A DNA stretch of 64,000 nt, taken from a virus. The notes beneath the pieces are model-generated. The model did not search any database and was not told the DNA's origin. It was given only the letters and a program-made list of their open reading frames with translations. Where the stretch lies: IMG/VR virus record IMGVR_UViG_3300032116_000123, positions 1 through 64,000 of that record; one strand, written 5' to 3'. Shown here piece after piece: positions 29,031 to 37,377 of this stretch (within the stretch, counting starts at the first letter, position 1; every line of letters begins with the position of its first letter). The position numbers and the translations under genes are program-made.

Positions 29031-29438
29031 TTATTTTATTTTAATAGTCTTTGGCTTCTTTTCTTCTGGGATAACTCTGTCTACGCTGATTCGCAGCATA
29101 CCGTTTTCAAAATCAGCACCTACAACTTCCATATATTCGCCAAGCGCAAATGATCTTGTGAATTTACGTGTTGCAATACCCTTATGTACAAATTGAGTTT
29201 CTGTTTCTTCTTTGTTTCCTTTTACAATAAGGGTTGAGTTGTCTACTGTTACTTCAATATCTTTTTTATCAAATCCAGCAACAGCAATTTCAACTTGATA
29301 AGAATCCTCATCTAGTTTAATTACATTGTATGGTGGATACGATTGGTTTTCTGAATATACATGGTTTAATCTATTTAATGTGTGATTAAAACCAATAAAA
29401 AAAGGGTCATTAAAAATGGCCCATGGATCTTTCATCAT
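29031..29438 (-). CDS. Small heat-shock protein (Hsp20/alpha-crystallin)
   Basis: A 135-residue protein starting MMKDPWAIFNDPFFIGFNHT; the frame opens 21 nt earlier but AAAGGAGAAAAA precedes the ATG at 29438. The alpha-crystallin domain spans about 40-130: YQVEIAVAGFDKKDIEVTVD, then NGMLRISVDR and a C-terminal KTIKIK anchor. An ATP-independent holdase. Phage Hsp20s are known from cyanophages and others. A perfect dyad lies directly upstream. Confidence 0.92.
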   Translation of the reverse strand: MMKDPWAIFNDPFFIGFNHTLNRLNHVYSENQSYPPYNVIKLDEDSYQVEIAVAGFDKKDIEVTVDNSTLIVKGNKEETETQFVHKGIATRKFTRSFALGEYMEVVGADFENGMLRISVDRVIPEEKKPKTIKIK

Positions 29439-29461
29439 ATTTTTTCTCCTTTTAAGCAAGT

Positions 29462-29496
29462 TATATTAGTACCCCCAAATGGCAGGTACTAATATA
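29462..29496 (-). promoter_or_regulatory. 12-bp perfect dyad upstream of hsp20, CIRCE-like
   Basis: TATATTAGTACC (29462-29473) and GGTACTAATATA (29485-29496) are perfect inverted repeats with an 11-nt centre. The core TTAGTACC/GGTACTAA resembles the heat-shock CIRCE element (TTAGCACTC-N9-GAGTGCTAA), although the spacing differs. No T-run follows, arguing against a simple terminator. Confidence 0.5.
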
Positions 29497-29504
29497 TTAT
29501 ATCA

Positions 29505-29687
29505 TTATTTTGGATTGTCTGTTTTATAAAATCCAGAACCTTTAAATTGAACTCCTACTGAGCTATAAGATCTAGTCATACCGTATCCACATGAGTTGCA
29601 TGGAGGAATTATTTCTTGATCATCAAATTTTCTATTTATTTCAATAGAAGTGTCGCATGTTATGCATGAGTATTCATATATTGGCAT
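29505..29687 (-). CDS. FmdB-family zinc-ribbon protein
   Basis: 60 residues: MPIYEYSCITCDTSIEINRK, then PCNSCGYGMTRSYSSVGVQF, the two CxxC pairs and PIYEY start of FmdB-type putative regulators. Coupled to the nuclease gene upstream: its ATG shares its first base with that stop. Confidence 0.85.
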   Translation of the reverse strand: MPIYEYSCITCDTSIEINRKFDDQEIIPPCNSCGYGMTRSYSSVGVQFKGSGFYKTDNPK

Positions 29688-30094
29688 TACTTTCCACTCT
29701 TTTTTCTCTTCTCAGCCAAGACTGCAAAATCTTTAACCTTAGTTTCTCCCATATATCCCCAGGCATATCCATCTTCAATCATTTGTTCATTAACTGATTG
29801 TTTTGATCCATCTAAATATAGCCATCCAAGAATTCTTCCATATTTTTCTGAAGAATCTGGTTTTTCTGTTTTAATTACAATTTCTTTTGCATCTTTAATT
29901 TTATATTTTAAATATTCTTTTGACTCTAAACCAAGAGCTTTTTCAAATTTATCTGAAGTCCTTGATTCTGGTGTATCTATGCCAGCCATCCTAACTCTTT
30001 GAGAAAAAGAAACATTAAACCCAAGATCTATATCTACATCTAAAGTATCGCCGTCTACAACACCAGTTATTTTTTTAACTCTATATTCGTACAT
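29687..30094 (-). CDS. Thermonuclease (SNase-like)
   Basis: A 135-residue staphylococcal-nuclease homologue: VVDGDTLDVDIDLGF, RVRMAGIDTPESR (catalytic Arg and Asp) and KYGRILGWLYL. Ca-dependent nuclease of DNA or RNA. No signal peptide, so it acts in the cell, perhaps in host-DNA degradation. Coupled to its neighbours on both sides. Confidence 0.9.
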   Translation of the reverse strand: MYEYRVKKITGVVDGDTLDVDIDLGFNVSFSQRVRMAGIDTPESRTSDKFEKALGLESKEYLKYKIKDAKEIVIKTEKPDSSEKYGRILGWLYLDGSKQSVNEQMIEDGYAWGYMGETKVKDFAVLAEKRKKSGK

Positions 30095-30276
30095 TAAAAT
30101 ATTTTCTTTTTCTTATCTTCAGACATTTTTTGCTCATTTGCAGTTGCTGCGTACAAAGCTCTTTGATGTGCTAATGCTCTAGATTTGCTTGGATGACATC
30201 CTTTTAGTTCACCTTTATCATTTACTACTGCAAAACCCTTACAGCCTGCAGCACCTTGTCTAATATTATATGGCAT
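30094..30276 (-). CDS. Conserved small phage protein (60 aa)
   Basis: MPYNIRQGAAGCKGFAVVND then KGCHPSKSRALAHQRALYAA. This pattern (CKGxAV.., ..C.pskekAlaqqrALYA) is common as a small separate protein or tail of prohead-associated proteins in phages. Function unresolved. Stop overlaps the nuclease ATG. Confidence 0.65.
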   Translation of the reverse strand: MPYNIRQGAAGCKGFAVVNDKGELKGCHPSKSRALAHQRALYAATANEQKMSEDKKKKIF

Positions 30277-30302
30277 ATTGACCTCCTATATGTATTATAG
30301 CA

Positions 30303-30599
30303 TTATTCATCAATTGGCCTAATACCTTTTTCTTCTATTATTTTATATGCTTCTGGTGTTAAACTTATAGTTGCCTGTAAATTTTCATCATATTCAACTG
30401 AAATTAAGTCCTTATTAAATAAATCTATTAAAGTTTTATCAACATAATTTGTATGCGAATCCCACAATTCTGGAGCAACTTCCTCTGCATATTCTGTTAC
30501 TTTAAAAATTAACTCCCCATCAGGATCTATTCCAGCTATTTCAATTGCTCCTATTTCTAAATAATATTGAAATAAATCGTCTTCCCCTGGCTCTTCCAT
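30303..30599 (-). CDS. Acidic protein (98 aa)
   Basis: MEEPGEDDLFQYYLEIGAIE then an alpha/beta sequence ending EKGIRPIDE. It follows tRNA-Met by about 13 nt on the same strand. A winged-helix-like pattern is conceivable, but no family is recognised. Confidence 0.6.
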   Translation of the reverse strand: MEEPGEDDLFQYYLEIGAIEIAGIDPDGELIFKVTEYAEEVAPELWDSHTNYVDKTLIDLFNKDLISVEYDENLQATISLTPEAYKIIEEKGIRPIDE

Positions 30600-30611
30600 T
30601 TTGCTCCTTTG

Positions 30612-30685
30612 TGCAACAGGTAGGACTTGAACCTACGATTGCCGAATTATGAGTTCGGGGCTTTAACCAACTAAGCTACTGTTGC
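30612..30685 (-). tRNA. tRNA-Met/Ile2 (CAT anticodon)
   Basis: Minus strand: acceptor GCAACAG/CTGTTGC, D-arm GCTTAGTTGGTTAAAGC, anticodon stem CCGAA/TTCGG with loop CTCATAA (anticodon CAT), T-arm GTAGG-TTCAAGT-CCTAC, discriminator A. CCA not encoded. Elongator Met versus lysidine-modified Ile cannot be told by eye; the promoter is at 30699-30727. Confidence 0.93.
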
Positions 30686-30698
30686 TCATAACAATATA

Positions 30699-30727
30699 AT
30701 TATATATATAGTATATTAATTAGTCAA
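30699..30727 (-). promoter_or_regulatory. tRNA-Met promoter TTGACT-N17-TATAAT
   Basis: Minus strand: TTGACT (30727-30722), 17 nt, TATAAT (30704-30699), about 14 nt before the tRNA 5' end. Its -35 overlaps the last codons of the upstream SDR gene. Confidence 0.8.
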
Positions 30728-31314
30728 TAGCCTAATTCAAAAATTTTACCATTATCATTTTTATTTACACTTAATATTATATTTACCATATCATTTCTTA
30801 TTTCTTCTGTTATGGTTGACGGAGATATTGAAATCATTGCTTGATTTTCTTTTACATGCAAAGATAAAGATTTAACTAAAGCTTGATTGCCAGCTTTTAC
30901 TGATGAATAATGTGCGTCTAAAATTGCTTTATTTGCAGCAACTGAGGATATGAAGATAATATGTCCATTTTCATTTAATGATTTTATGCAATTTATAATT
31001 AATAAGTTATAATTAAATAAATATGAGTCATAAAACAGTTTTAATTCTTTTATATTAATTTTTGTTATATTATCTGATATGGAATTTCCAGATAAAAAAA
31101 TTATTTTACTATAGTAATTTACTGGTAGGTCTCTAATAAAATTTAAAACAGATTCATAATCTTCAAAATCTAAATACTTCCAGTTATATTCTCCATAAAT
31201 TTTATTTTTTTGCCTGTAAGTTATTAAATCTATTATAAAATTTTCTTTTTCTAATGATTTTATTATTAATTTAGAAGATCTGGCTGTGCCACCTATGATT
31301 AAAACTTTATTCAT
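30724..31314 (-). CDS. Short-chain dehydrogenase-like protein
   Basis: A 196-residue Rossmann protein: nucleotide-binding KVLIIGGTARSSKLI at the N-terminus, FLSGNSISDN after the fourth strand, and YSSVKAGNQAL with the Tyr-x3-Lys pair of SDRs. Shorter than the usual 250 residues. Coupled to the carbamoyltransferase gene (one shared nt). Likely a nucleotide-sugar or small-molecule oxidoreductase in the glycan cluster. Confidence 0.75.
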   Translation of the reverse strand: MNKVLIIGGTARSSKLIIKSLEKENFIIDLITYRQKNKIYGEYNWKYLDFEDYESVLNFIRDLPVNYYSKIIFLSGNSISDNITKINIKELKLFYDSYLFNYNLLIINCIKSLNENGHIIFISSVAANKAILDAHYSSVKAGNQALVKSLSLHVKENQAMISISPSTITEEIRNDMVNIILSVNKNDNGKIFELGY

Positions 31315-32795
31315 TAAGTTAGTATATCACTTTTATAAATAGATTTCCATAAATTAATATCAGCAATATCATTTAATAAAGGCTGCCCTTTAATATTTAA
31401 ACTAGTATTTAATAATAATGGCACTCCTGTTTCTTGATAAAATTTATTTAATACTCTCCAAAGACCTCTATGCTGATTTCTATTTACTGTTTGTACTCTA
31501 GAAGTTCCATCTACATGAACCACAGACGGAACTATCTCTGGTTTTTTACATTTTACTGCATATTGCATGTAAGGTGATGTAAATTCCATTTCAAACCATT
31601 CTGATGCACATTCTTCCATTATAACTGGCGCAAATGGTCTAAACATTTCTCTTTGTTTAATTAAATTAACTTTATTTTTTATATCTGGGTCTCTTGGATC
31701 GGCTAATATACTTCTGTTTCCTAATGCTCTAGGTCCATACTCTGCACGTCCGTTTGCAACTGCAACAATTTTATTTTCTTTTAACTCAGAAATTATTTTA
31801 TCTACTGGATATTCTCCTTTAATATTATATCCAAGATAAGGATTGTTCCAATTTAAATGTTTTCCATATAATGCAGCAGCTGCGCCTAAAGATGATCCAG
31901 CATCTCCTGGGTTAGGCATTATCCAAATATCTTTAAATATATCCCATAAAAAAGTATTAGCAGAACAGTTTAAAGCACATCCGCCCATAAAAACTAGTTT
32001 ATTTTTACCAGTTATACCTTTTGCATACTTCATAAATTCTAAAAGTCTTAATGTATAAACCTTTTGGACTGCTGCTGCTAAATCAAAATTTCTTTGATCA
32101 AACCAAGACTTAGAGTTATTCTCCCATCCAGCCATACATGGAATACTTCCCCAATTAAAATCATATATTCCTTTATGAAAATTATATTTTTGTTTTGTAA
32201 TTGATGGAAAATAAGAATTTACTTGATCAAAATATCTATCTGGGTTTCCATAGCCAGCCATACCCATAAAAATATATTCCTCTTCATTTGGTTTTAATCC
32301 TACTAGTTGTGTAAAAGCAGAATAGAATAATCCAAAGCTAAATGGATAATTTTGTTTATGTTTTAATTTAACTTTGTCTCCTTCTCCCGTCCATATTGTA
32401 GAAGTATTCCATTCTCCTATAGAATCCAAAACAACTATAACTGCATCATCGAATTTACTTGTATAATATCCAGCACATGCATGCGAATAATGATGTTTGA
32501 AATATTTAACTGGTACGGTTTTATTAAATATATTTTTAATTTGATATTTTGGAACCCAATTACCATTTCCACCCTTTAATAATAATCTAGAAGCTTTTAA
32601 TAATGGATTTTCATAATATGCTATCTGATCTGGAAAACCGTATTGCAGGGCATCACTAATTAAATCATTATTGATATACCAATCATTTTTTTTCTTGCTA
32701 TATCTTTCAGCATGACCAGCAAATAAGATATTCCCATCTTCAATTAATGATAAAGATGCATCATGCGAAGTTTCATTAATTCCAAGTATTATCAA
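31314..32795 (-). CDS. NodU/CmcH-family O-carbamoyltransferase
   Basis: A 493-residue protein: N-terminal GINETSHDASLSLIEDGN, the HHYSHACAGYY and MGMAGYG motifs, MGGCALNCSANT, and GRAEYGPRALGNRSILADPR that marks the YrdC-like part of NodU/CmcH/TobZ enzymes. These transfer a carbamoyl group from carbamoyl-adenylate to a hydroxyl of a sugar or antibiotic. Somewhat shorter than the 550-600 usual. DNA carbamoylation has also been described for phage enzymes, so the substrate (glycan or modified base) is open; neighbours favour a glycan. Confidence 0.9.
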   Translation of the reverse strand: MIILGINETSHDASLSLIEDGNILFAGHAERYSKKKNDWYINNDLISDALQYGFPDQIAYYENPLLKASRLLLKGGNGNWVPKYQIKNIFNKTVPVKYFKHHYSHACAGYYTSKFDDAVIVVLDSIGEWNTSTIWTGEGDKVKLKHKQNYPFSFGLFYSAFTQLVGLKPNEEEYIFMGMAGYGNPDRYFDQVNSYFPSITKQKYNFHKGIYDFNWGSIPCMAGWENNSKSWFDQRNFDLAAAVQKVYTLRLLEFMKYAKGITGKNKLVFMGGCALNCSANTFLWDIFKDIWIMPNPGDAGSSLGAAAALYGKHLNWNNPYLGYNIKGEYPVDKIISELKENKIVAVANGRAEYGPRALGNRSILADPRDPDIKNKVNLIKQREMFRPFAPVIMEECASEWFEMEFTSPYMQYAVKCKKPEIVPSVVHVDGTSRVQTVNRNQHRGLWRVLNKFYQETGVPLLLNTSLNIKGQPLLNDIADINLWKSIYKSDILT

Positions 32796-32858
32796 TATAT
32801 ATACCTGTCTCTTTTTTTATTTTTTTTAAATTTTAATTTAAATCTATGTAAATAATAT

Positions 32859-33926
32859 TTAAACTTTAAAATCATATCCATACCTATCGTTTAATTGTTT
32901 TGCAAAAATATCTCTTATATGTATATGTCTATGAAAACCTAAATGTGCACTTTCTTTTTCATTTATATAGTAATCTAACGCTACATTGAAATAAATATCT
33001 TTAATAAATTCTCTATGACAACTGTCTATTATGTATATAGGATAATCAGTTAAATTTTTTCTTACCCAATTATTATTTTCTAGATCAATAAAATTTGTAA
33101 AATTATTATCATTAGAAAGTTTTTTTAAAAGTTCATTTGAATGTAAGTCCCAAGTGCCATATAATAAATTTATATTAGTTTTTTTACAATATGTTTCTAA
33201 AATATTTATACTCTGTGCAGAATACATATGAGCCATTTGTATAGGTATAACTTCTTCTGCCAAAAGTGGTCTTTTAAAATATTTTATTTCATTTTGATTA
33301 TCAAATATTATAGAAGAATTTAAGTCATCAATTGATTTATTTGAATAATTTATATTAGTTTTATCATCCATGTTAGTATAGTAAATATCTGTATTTGATT
33401 CATAGTGTGTTGATATATAATTTTCAAATTTATGGGAGGTAAAAAACATGGGAGAATTAAAAATTTTAATTCTTTCAAAATTTGGCATTAAAAATAAAAT
33501 ATTTTTTGGATTATTGTATTTTTTTATGTAAGTAAAAATTTTTTCAACCTGACTATTAATGCTCTCACCAGCCTGTGCTATTGAATTATATGTGTACTTA
33601 CTATCCTTTAATAATAATTCATACCAAATTTTATCTGTTCTTAATCCATCCCCCATAGTATTTGAACATCCAGCTATTAAAAAATCAATATTTTCTTTAA
33701 ATTCTGGTGATCTAAATCCATCTTTATTTAAAATAAAATCTATTTCAGGATCTATTTTTTTAAATAAAGAAAATCTATTTTCAATAACTCCATAATCTTT
33801 ATCAGTATAATTATAAAATTCATTATAATATATTTTATCTACAATGCTTGGATAATATTTAAAATATTTATTGTCTAATTTGTTAATTATACAATCATAA
33901 AACATTTCTGTATAAGTGTTATCCAT
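32859..33926 (-). CDS. SGNH/GDSL-like protein (paralogue 2)
   Basis: About 355 residues, from the ATG at 33926 that overlaps the upstream stop (the frame opens 12 nt earlier). GCSNTMGDGLRTDKIW is the nucleophile block, followed by NSIAQAGESINSQVE and, near the end, AHLGFHRHIHIRDIF. Matches the 9.9-10.8 kb protein throughout. May transfer or remove an acyl group during assembly of the glycan. Confidence 0.65.
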   Translation of the reverse strand: MDNTYTEMFYDCIINKLDNKYFKYYPSIVDKIYYNEFYNYTDKDYGVIENRFSLFKKIDPEIDFILNKDGFRSPEFKENIDFLIAGCSNTMGDGLRTDKIWYELLLKDSKYTYNSIAQAGESINSQVEKIFTYIKKYNNPKNILFLMPNFERIKIFNSPMFFTSHKFENYISTHYESNTDIYYTNMDDKTNINYSNKSIDDLNSSIIFDNQNEIKYFKRPLLAEEVIPIQMAHMYSAQSINILETYCKKTNINLLYGTWDLHSNELLKKLSNDNNFTNFIDLENNNWVRKNLTDYPIYIIDSCHREFIKDIYFNVALDYYINEKESAHLGFHRHIHIRDIFAKQLNDRYGYDFKV

Positions 33927-34650
33927 TATTTTTTCCAATCAAATATTTATCAAATATAAAATCACAATAAAATTTATGAAAAGATGTACCTGGATGTAAA
34001 TTATCTCTTGCCCATAATGAATTTAAATCATTATTTGACAATCTATCATACTCAAAAACTTTTTTCATCATATAATCTTTATCATAATCATAAAATGTTT
34101 CAAATCTATTTAATATATCATGATTATTAATTAATTCATACTTAGAGTTTGCTAATTCTAACCAGGAAGGACCCTTAGTAATTCTTTTTGGTTGTTTTAA
34201 ATTTATTGATTTAATCCAAGAAAATGTATATAATTTTATATTATTAGATCTACAATATTGTTCTAAATACAAATAAATTCTATAAATAAAAGAATTTCTA
34301 TGGTCTTCCTTAAACAATCCATATCTTTCTTCTCTATTAAATTCAGTTGTTACAAAAAAAACTACATCTGGATTAGAATATAGATAGCAATACTTAAAAA
34401 ATTGATCTATAGAATCACTAATTGCTGAGCCAGATGTTCCTAAATTAAAATAACCACTAGTTTTTTCTATTTCCGATATTTTTTTATATACTCTATAACA
34501 CCATGTTTCTTCTTTTTCTAAACCGTCTCCTGCAGCAAATGAGTCTCCTATAAACAATATATGTTTACCATCATGATTTTTTTTAAAATCATCACATCTA
34601 TAATCTATATCATTAAATTTATCAGCTAATCTATAATCTAAATGCATCAT
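33919..34650 (-). CDS. SGNH hydrolase-like protein
   Basis: A 243-residue protein with a classic block I (HILFIGDSFAAGDGLEKEET), NLGTSGSAISDS (block II Gly), TTEFNREERYG and RDNLHPGTSFHKFY (Asp-x-x-His pair). More canonical than its two relatives. Could be an O-acetylesterase/transferase. The ATG pair at the start (MMHLDYR) leaves the exact start open by one codon. Confidence 0.78.
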   Translation of the reverse strand: MMHLDYRLADKFNDIDYRCDDFKKNHDGKHILFIGDSFAAGDGLEKEETWCYRVYKKISEIEKTSGYFNLGTSGSAISDSIDQFFKYCYLYSNPDVVFFVTTEFNREERYGLFKEDHRNSFIYRIYLYLEQYCRSNNIKLYTFSWIKSINLKQPKRITKGPSWLELANSKYELINNHDILNRFETFYDYDKDYMMKKVFEYDRLSNNDLNSLWARDNLHPGTSFHKFYCDFIFDKYLIGKNNG

Positions 34651-34735
34651 TAGTATAAAAAATTCCTTTTTTTAAAAGCTTTTTTATTTTTTTTAATCCA
34701 TAGAATAAATTTAATTTTATTAATAATTTTTTTAA

Positions 34736-35056
34736 TCATATATTTATTTTATCTCCAACTATCCCAGGTATTTTTATACATATAATTTTGCAATTAGTTA
34801 TAAATTCTGGGTCTGCTATTTCGAATGGTTCTAAAATAAATATGTCTCCAGCATTTAATTCTTTATTATGAATAAACATAGTTCCTTCTATTAAAAAATT
34901 AATTTCTTTAATTTTAGAATGGTAATGATGACCATATTGCTCTCCTGCAATATGCTCTTTATATCCAACCTCAAACTCTTTTGTTTTATAAACTGATGGG
35001 TCGAAATCTCCTATAAACCAACCCATTTTCATATTTTTAATATTATCTATTATCAT
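34736..35056 (-). CDS. Cupin-fold protein
   Basis: 106 residues from the ATG at 35056 (ATGA overlap with the nucleotidyltransferase). Cupin motif EHIAGEQYGHHYHSKIKEI gives His ligands, and FLIEGTMFIHNKELNAGDIF gives the second motif. Could be a sugar epimerase/isomerase or a metal-dependent dioxygenase. Context in the glycan cluster favours nucleotide-sugar chemistry. Confidence 0.75.
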   Translation of the reverse strand: MIIDNIKNMKMGWFIGDFDPSVYKTKEFEVGYKEHIAGEQYGHHYHSKIKEINFLIEGTMFIHNKELNAGDIFILEPFEIADPEFITNCKIICIKIPGIVGDKINI

Positions 35057-36162
35057 AATCCATACTCTGTCCAATTTATAGTATCAAATCCAGAATCTGT
35101 AATTAAGTTAATTGCAGTAGCACGGTTATTGTCTTCTGGTAAAAGTTTATCGTTGATTAAAAATCTATTTCCGCTTGTCATGTTCATCAATAACATATCC
35201 CAGCATAAACCAAGACTTTGTAAATGTTTTTCTGTTATACTTCTAGCTGATTCTTTTCTTGCGGTAGTTAAAATAATTTTATATCCTTTAGAATCCCAAT
35301 CATTAAATTTATTTAATACTCCATTTAAAATTTCTGGGTCTGCTTTTCCTATATCACTAAATCTATGTGAATGTTTTAATATAGTTCCATCAATATCGCA
35401 AAATATTGTTTTTGGTTTTTCTGTATAGTACTCTCTAACTTTTCCATTATATTTTTCTAGATCTTCTGGTGTCCCTAGAGCAATGTAGGCGTGTTTTTGT
35501 AAAAAATATGGATATATTTTTTTATTATTTTCTATTAAATAATTATATGTTTCAGAAATATAACACTCTGGAGTTCCTAATTTTCTAAAAGTATTTAATA
35601 AATTTTGTGCTGAAAATACAAAATCTTTTCCATTTTTCCAATAATGTATTCCTACTAGAGCATTATCACTAATACTTTCTTTCTCAGCAATTTTTGTAAC
35701 TAAATTATTATTAATTTCAGCAAAACTATTTTTTAAATCATTTGATTTAAATAATACAACTGCTCCGTCACAATTATCGTCGCTAACAAATTCTAAAAAA
35801 TCTTGACTATTCCAATTGATTATTTGATCACAATTTGTAATAATTAATGGATTATCATTATTAATATATTCTTTAGCATACAGAACAGTTTCGGTAGCAC
35901 CACTAGTTAAAGTGTCTATTTTAATTTCTATGCTTTCTGGAGATATTGTTTTTAATAAATCTGAAAGTTTTCTGTTATGATTTTCGTTTTCATAATTTCT
36001 AGTTATAAAAATATATCTAGCTTTTATTCCTAAAGTTGATACAGAATGTTCTATTAAATATTTTTTATTTACTTTTATTAGTGGTTTTGGTTCTAAAATA
36101 CCAGCATTTATAAATCTAGTACCTAGCCCAGCCATAGGAATAACAATATTTAAATTATTCAT
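35053..36162 (-). CDS. Nucleotidyltransferase-HAD phosphatase fusion
   Basis: A 369-residue two-domain protein. Residues 1-245: NTP-transferase with PMAGLGTRFINAGILEPKPL and the metal-site ITNCDQII. Residues 250-369: HAD phosphatase with FCDIDGTILKHSH (Asp256, Asp258). Such fusions activate sugar- or alcohol-phosphates for surface polysaccharides, with the HAD part removing a phosphate. Coupled to the GT61 gene upstream (8-nt overlap) and to the cupin gene. Confidence 0.88.
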   Translation of the reverse strand: MNNLNIVIPMAGLGTRFINAGILEPKPLIKVNKKYLIEHSVSTLGIKARYIFITRNYENENHNRKLSDLLKTISPESIEIKIDTLTSGATETVLYAKEYINNDNPLIITNCDQIINWNSQDFLEFVSDDNCDGAVVLFKSNDLKNSFAEINNNLVTKIAEKESISDNALVGIHYWKNGKDFVFSAQNLLNTFRKLGTPECYISETYNYLIENNKKIYPYFLQKHAYIALGTPEDLEKYNGKVREYYTEKPKTIFCDIDGTILKHSHRFSDIGKADPEILNGVLNKFNDWDSKGYKIILTTARKESARSITEKHLQSLGLCWDMLLMNMTSGNRFLINDKLLPEDNNRATAINLITDSGFDTINWTEYGL

Positions 36163-37135
36163 TAACTAACTCCTTTAAAAATTTATTTGATTCTATTTTA
36201 TTAATTATGTCCTCAGACTTTTTGGTATCATTTTTTATAGAATAAAAATATATATCTCTTTCATATGAAATGTTATGAAAAAAATGATGTTGTGCTCTAA
36301 TGAATCCTCCATGCTCTCTTGAATTATGTGGAGTAACTAATTCTGTTGATATTTCTAGAATATTAGTTTTTGGTTTCATAAAAATTCCATTCATTGCACT
36401 TGCTCCACTTAAAGAAATAAGTGTTTTAACTTCACTAAAATAGTTTATTTGCTCTATAAATGAATTAAAATTTTCTGGATAGACTATCTCAAAATTTTTA
36501 TCTTGAAAATACTTTTCTAATATATATTCATCAGATAATCTTTCTTTAAAATCTTTAAGTAAATCTTGCTTTTTTTCAAATTCATAAGTTTTAGGCACAA
36601 TATTTTTTCTGCTTACATACACTTTTCTAAATGGCTCATAATCTCTATCGACATAGTCTAAAAATTTTTCATTAATTTTATTAATTGGATTTGGTACTGG
36701 CTGGTCGTCTGATTGCATTGCAAAATAAAAATTATCGATTAATATTTGAGAATGTAATGCAGGATCTAAGAACATTCTATTTATATTATTATCTTTTAAA
36801 AAACAATAAAAAAATTCAATTAGATTATGATTTAAGTACCCTGGCCTTAAATTATAAGTATTAAAAATAAATAATGGATTTTCAAAAATATTTAAACAAT
36901 TTAAAATTGTTCCATAAGTATTTATTACATTGTGAAGAGGATTTTGATGAACTTTAATTAAAATTTTAGGTTGGCTAGATAGAATTTTAAAAGACCTATT
37001 ATCTTCAGCAAAAAAATGTTTTTTATCTTGACTTTCTAAAGTAAATTTTTCATCTACTATACTTATGAGATTTTCATCTGAAAAATATCTTAGATTTCCT
37101 ACTTTTATTTCATTGCTGGAAATGCTAACACTCAT
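36155..37135 (-). CDS. GT61-like glycosyltransferase
   Basis: A 326-residue protein with the DUF563/GT61 C-terminal signature: KVYVSRK, then EIVYPENFNSFIEQINYFS, and LISLSGASAMNGIFMKPK. GT61 enzymes transfer sugars such as xylose or GlcNAc. It is the first gene of the glycan cluster in transcription order and adjoins the terminase region by one small gene. Confidence 0.82.
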   Translation of the reverse strand: MSVSISSNEIKVGNLRYFSDENLISIVDEKFTLESQDKKHFFAEDNRSFKILSSQPKILIKVHQNPLHNVINTYGTILNCLNIFENPLFIFNTYNLRPGYLNHNLIEFFYCFLKDNNINRMFLDPALHSQILIDNFYFAMQSDDQPVPNPINKINEKFLDYVDRDYEPFRKVYVSRKNIVPKTYEFEKKQDLLKDFKERLSDEYILEKYFQDKNFEIVYPENFNSFIEQINYFSEVKTLISLSGASAMNGIFMKPKTNILEISTELVTPHNSREHGGFIRAQHHFFHNISYERDIYFYSIKNDTKKSEDIINKIESNKFLKELVNE

Positions 37136-37137
37136 AA

Positions 37138-37377
37138 TTAGATATCCTTTTTATTTAATTCATTTTCAACTATTTGCTGAACGTATTCAGAAAAATGTTT
37201 TCTTATACTTCCCGAAGGTCTACTTCCTGCAGCATTCCATATTCTAGCATATTCTACTATATTAGAAAATGTAGTAGGGCATACTGTTATTCCATTATAT
37301 TCTTTTAATGTTGTTGGAAGTGGAACATGCTTCCCACAGCATTTACATTCTTTTGCTTTTTCCTGGTATATATTCAT
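37138..37377 (-). CDS. Zinc-binding small protein beside terL (79 aa)
   Basis: MNIYQEKAKECKCCGKHVPL has CKCC; another Cys lies in TVCPTTFSNIVEYARIWN, and the C-terminus is helical. Starts inside the terminase stop (4-nt overlap). Unknown role; may be an HNH-remnant or packaging accessory, not shown. Confidence 0.6.
   Translation of the reverse strand: MNIYQEKAKECKCCGKHVPLPTTLKEYNGITVCPTTFSNIVEYARIWNAAGSRPSGSIRKHFSEYVQQIVENELNKKDI

Noticed and set aside
29002-29196. Plus-strand frames crossing the hsp20 start and the gap below it
   Set aside because: They overlap the conserved alpha-crystallin gene antisense and have no ribosome site.
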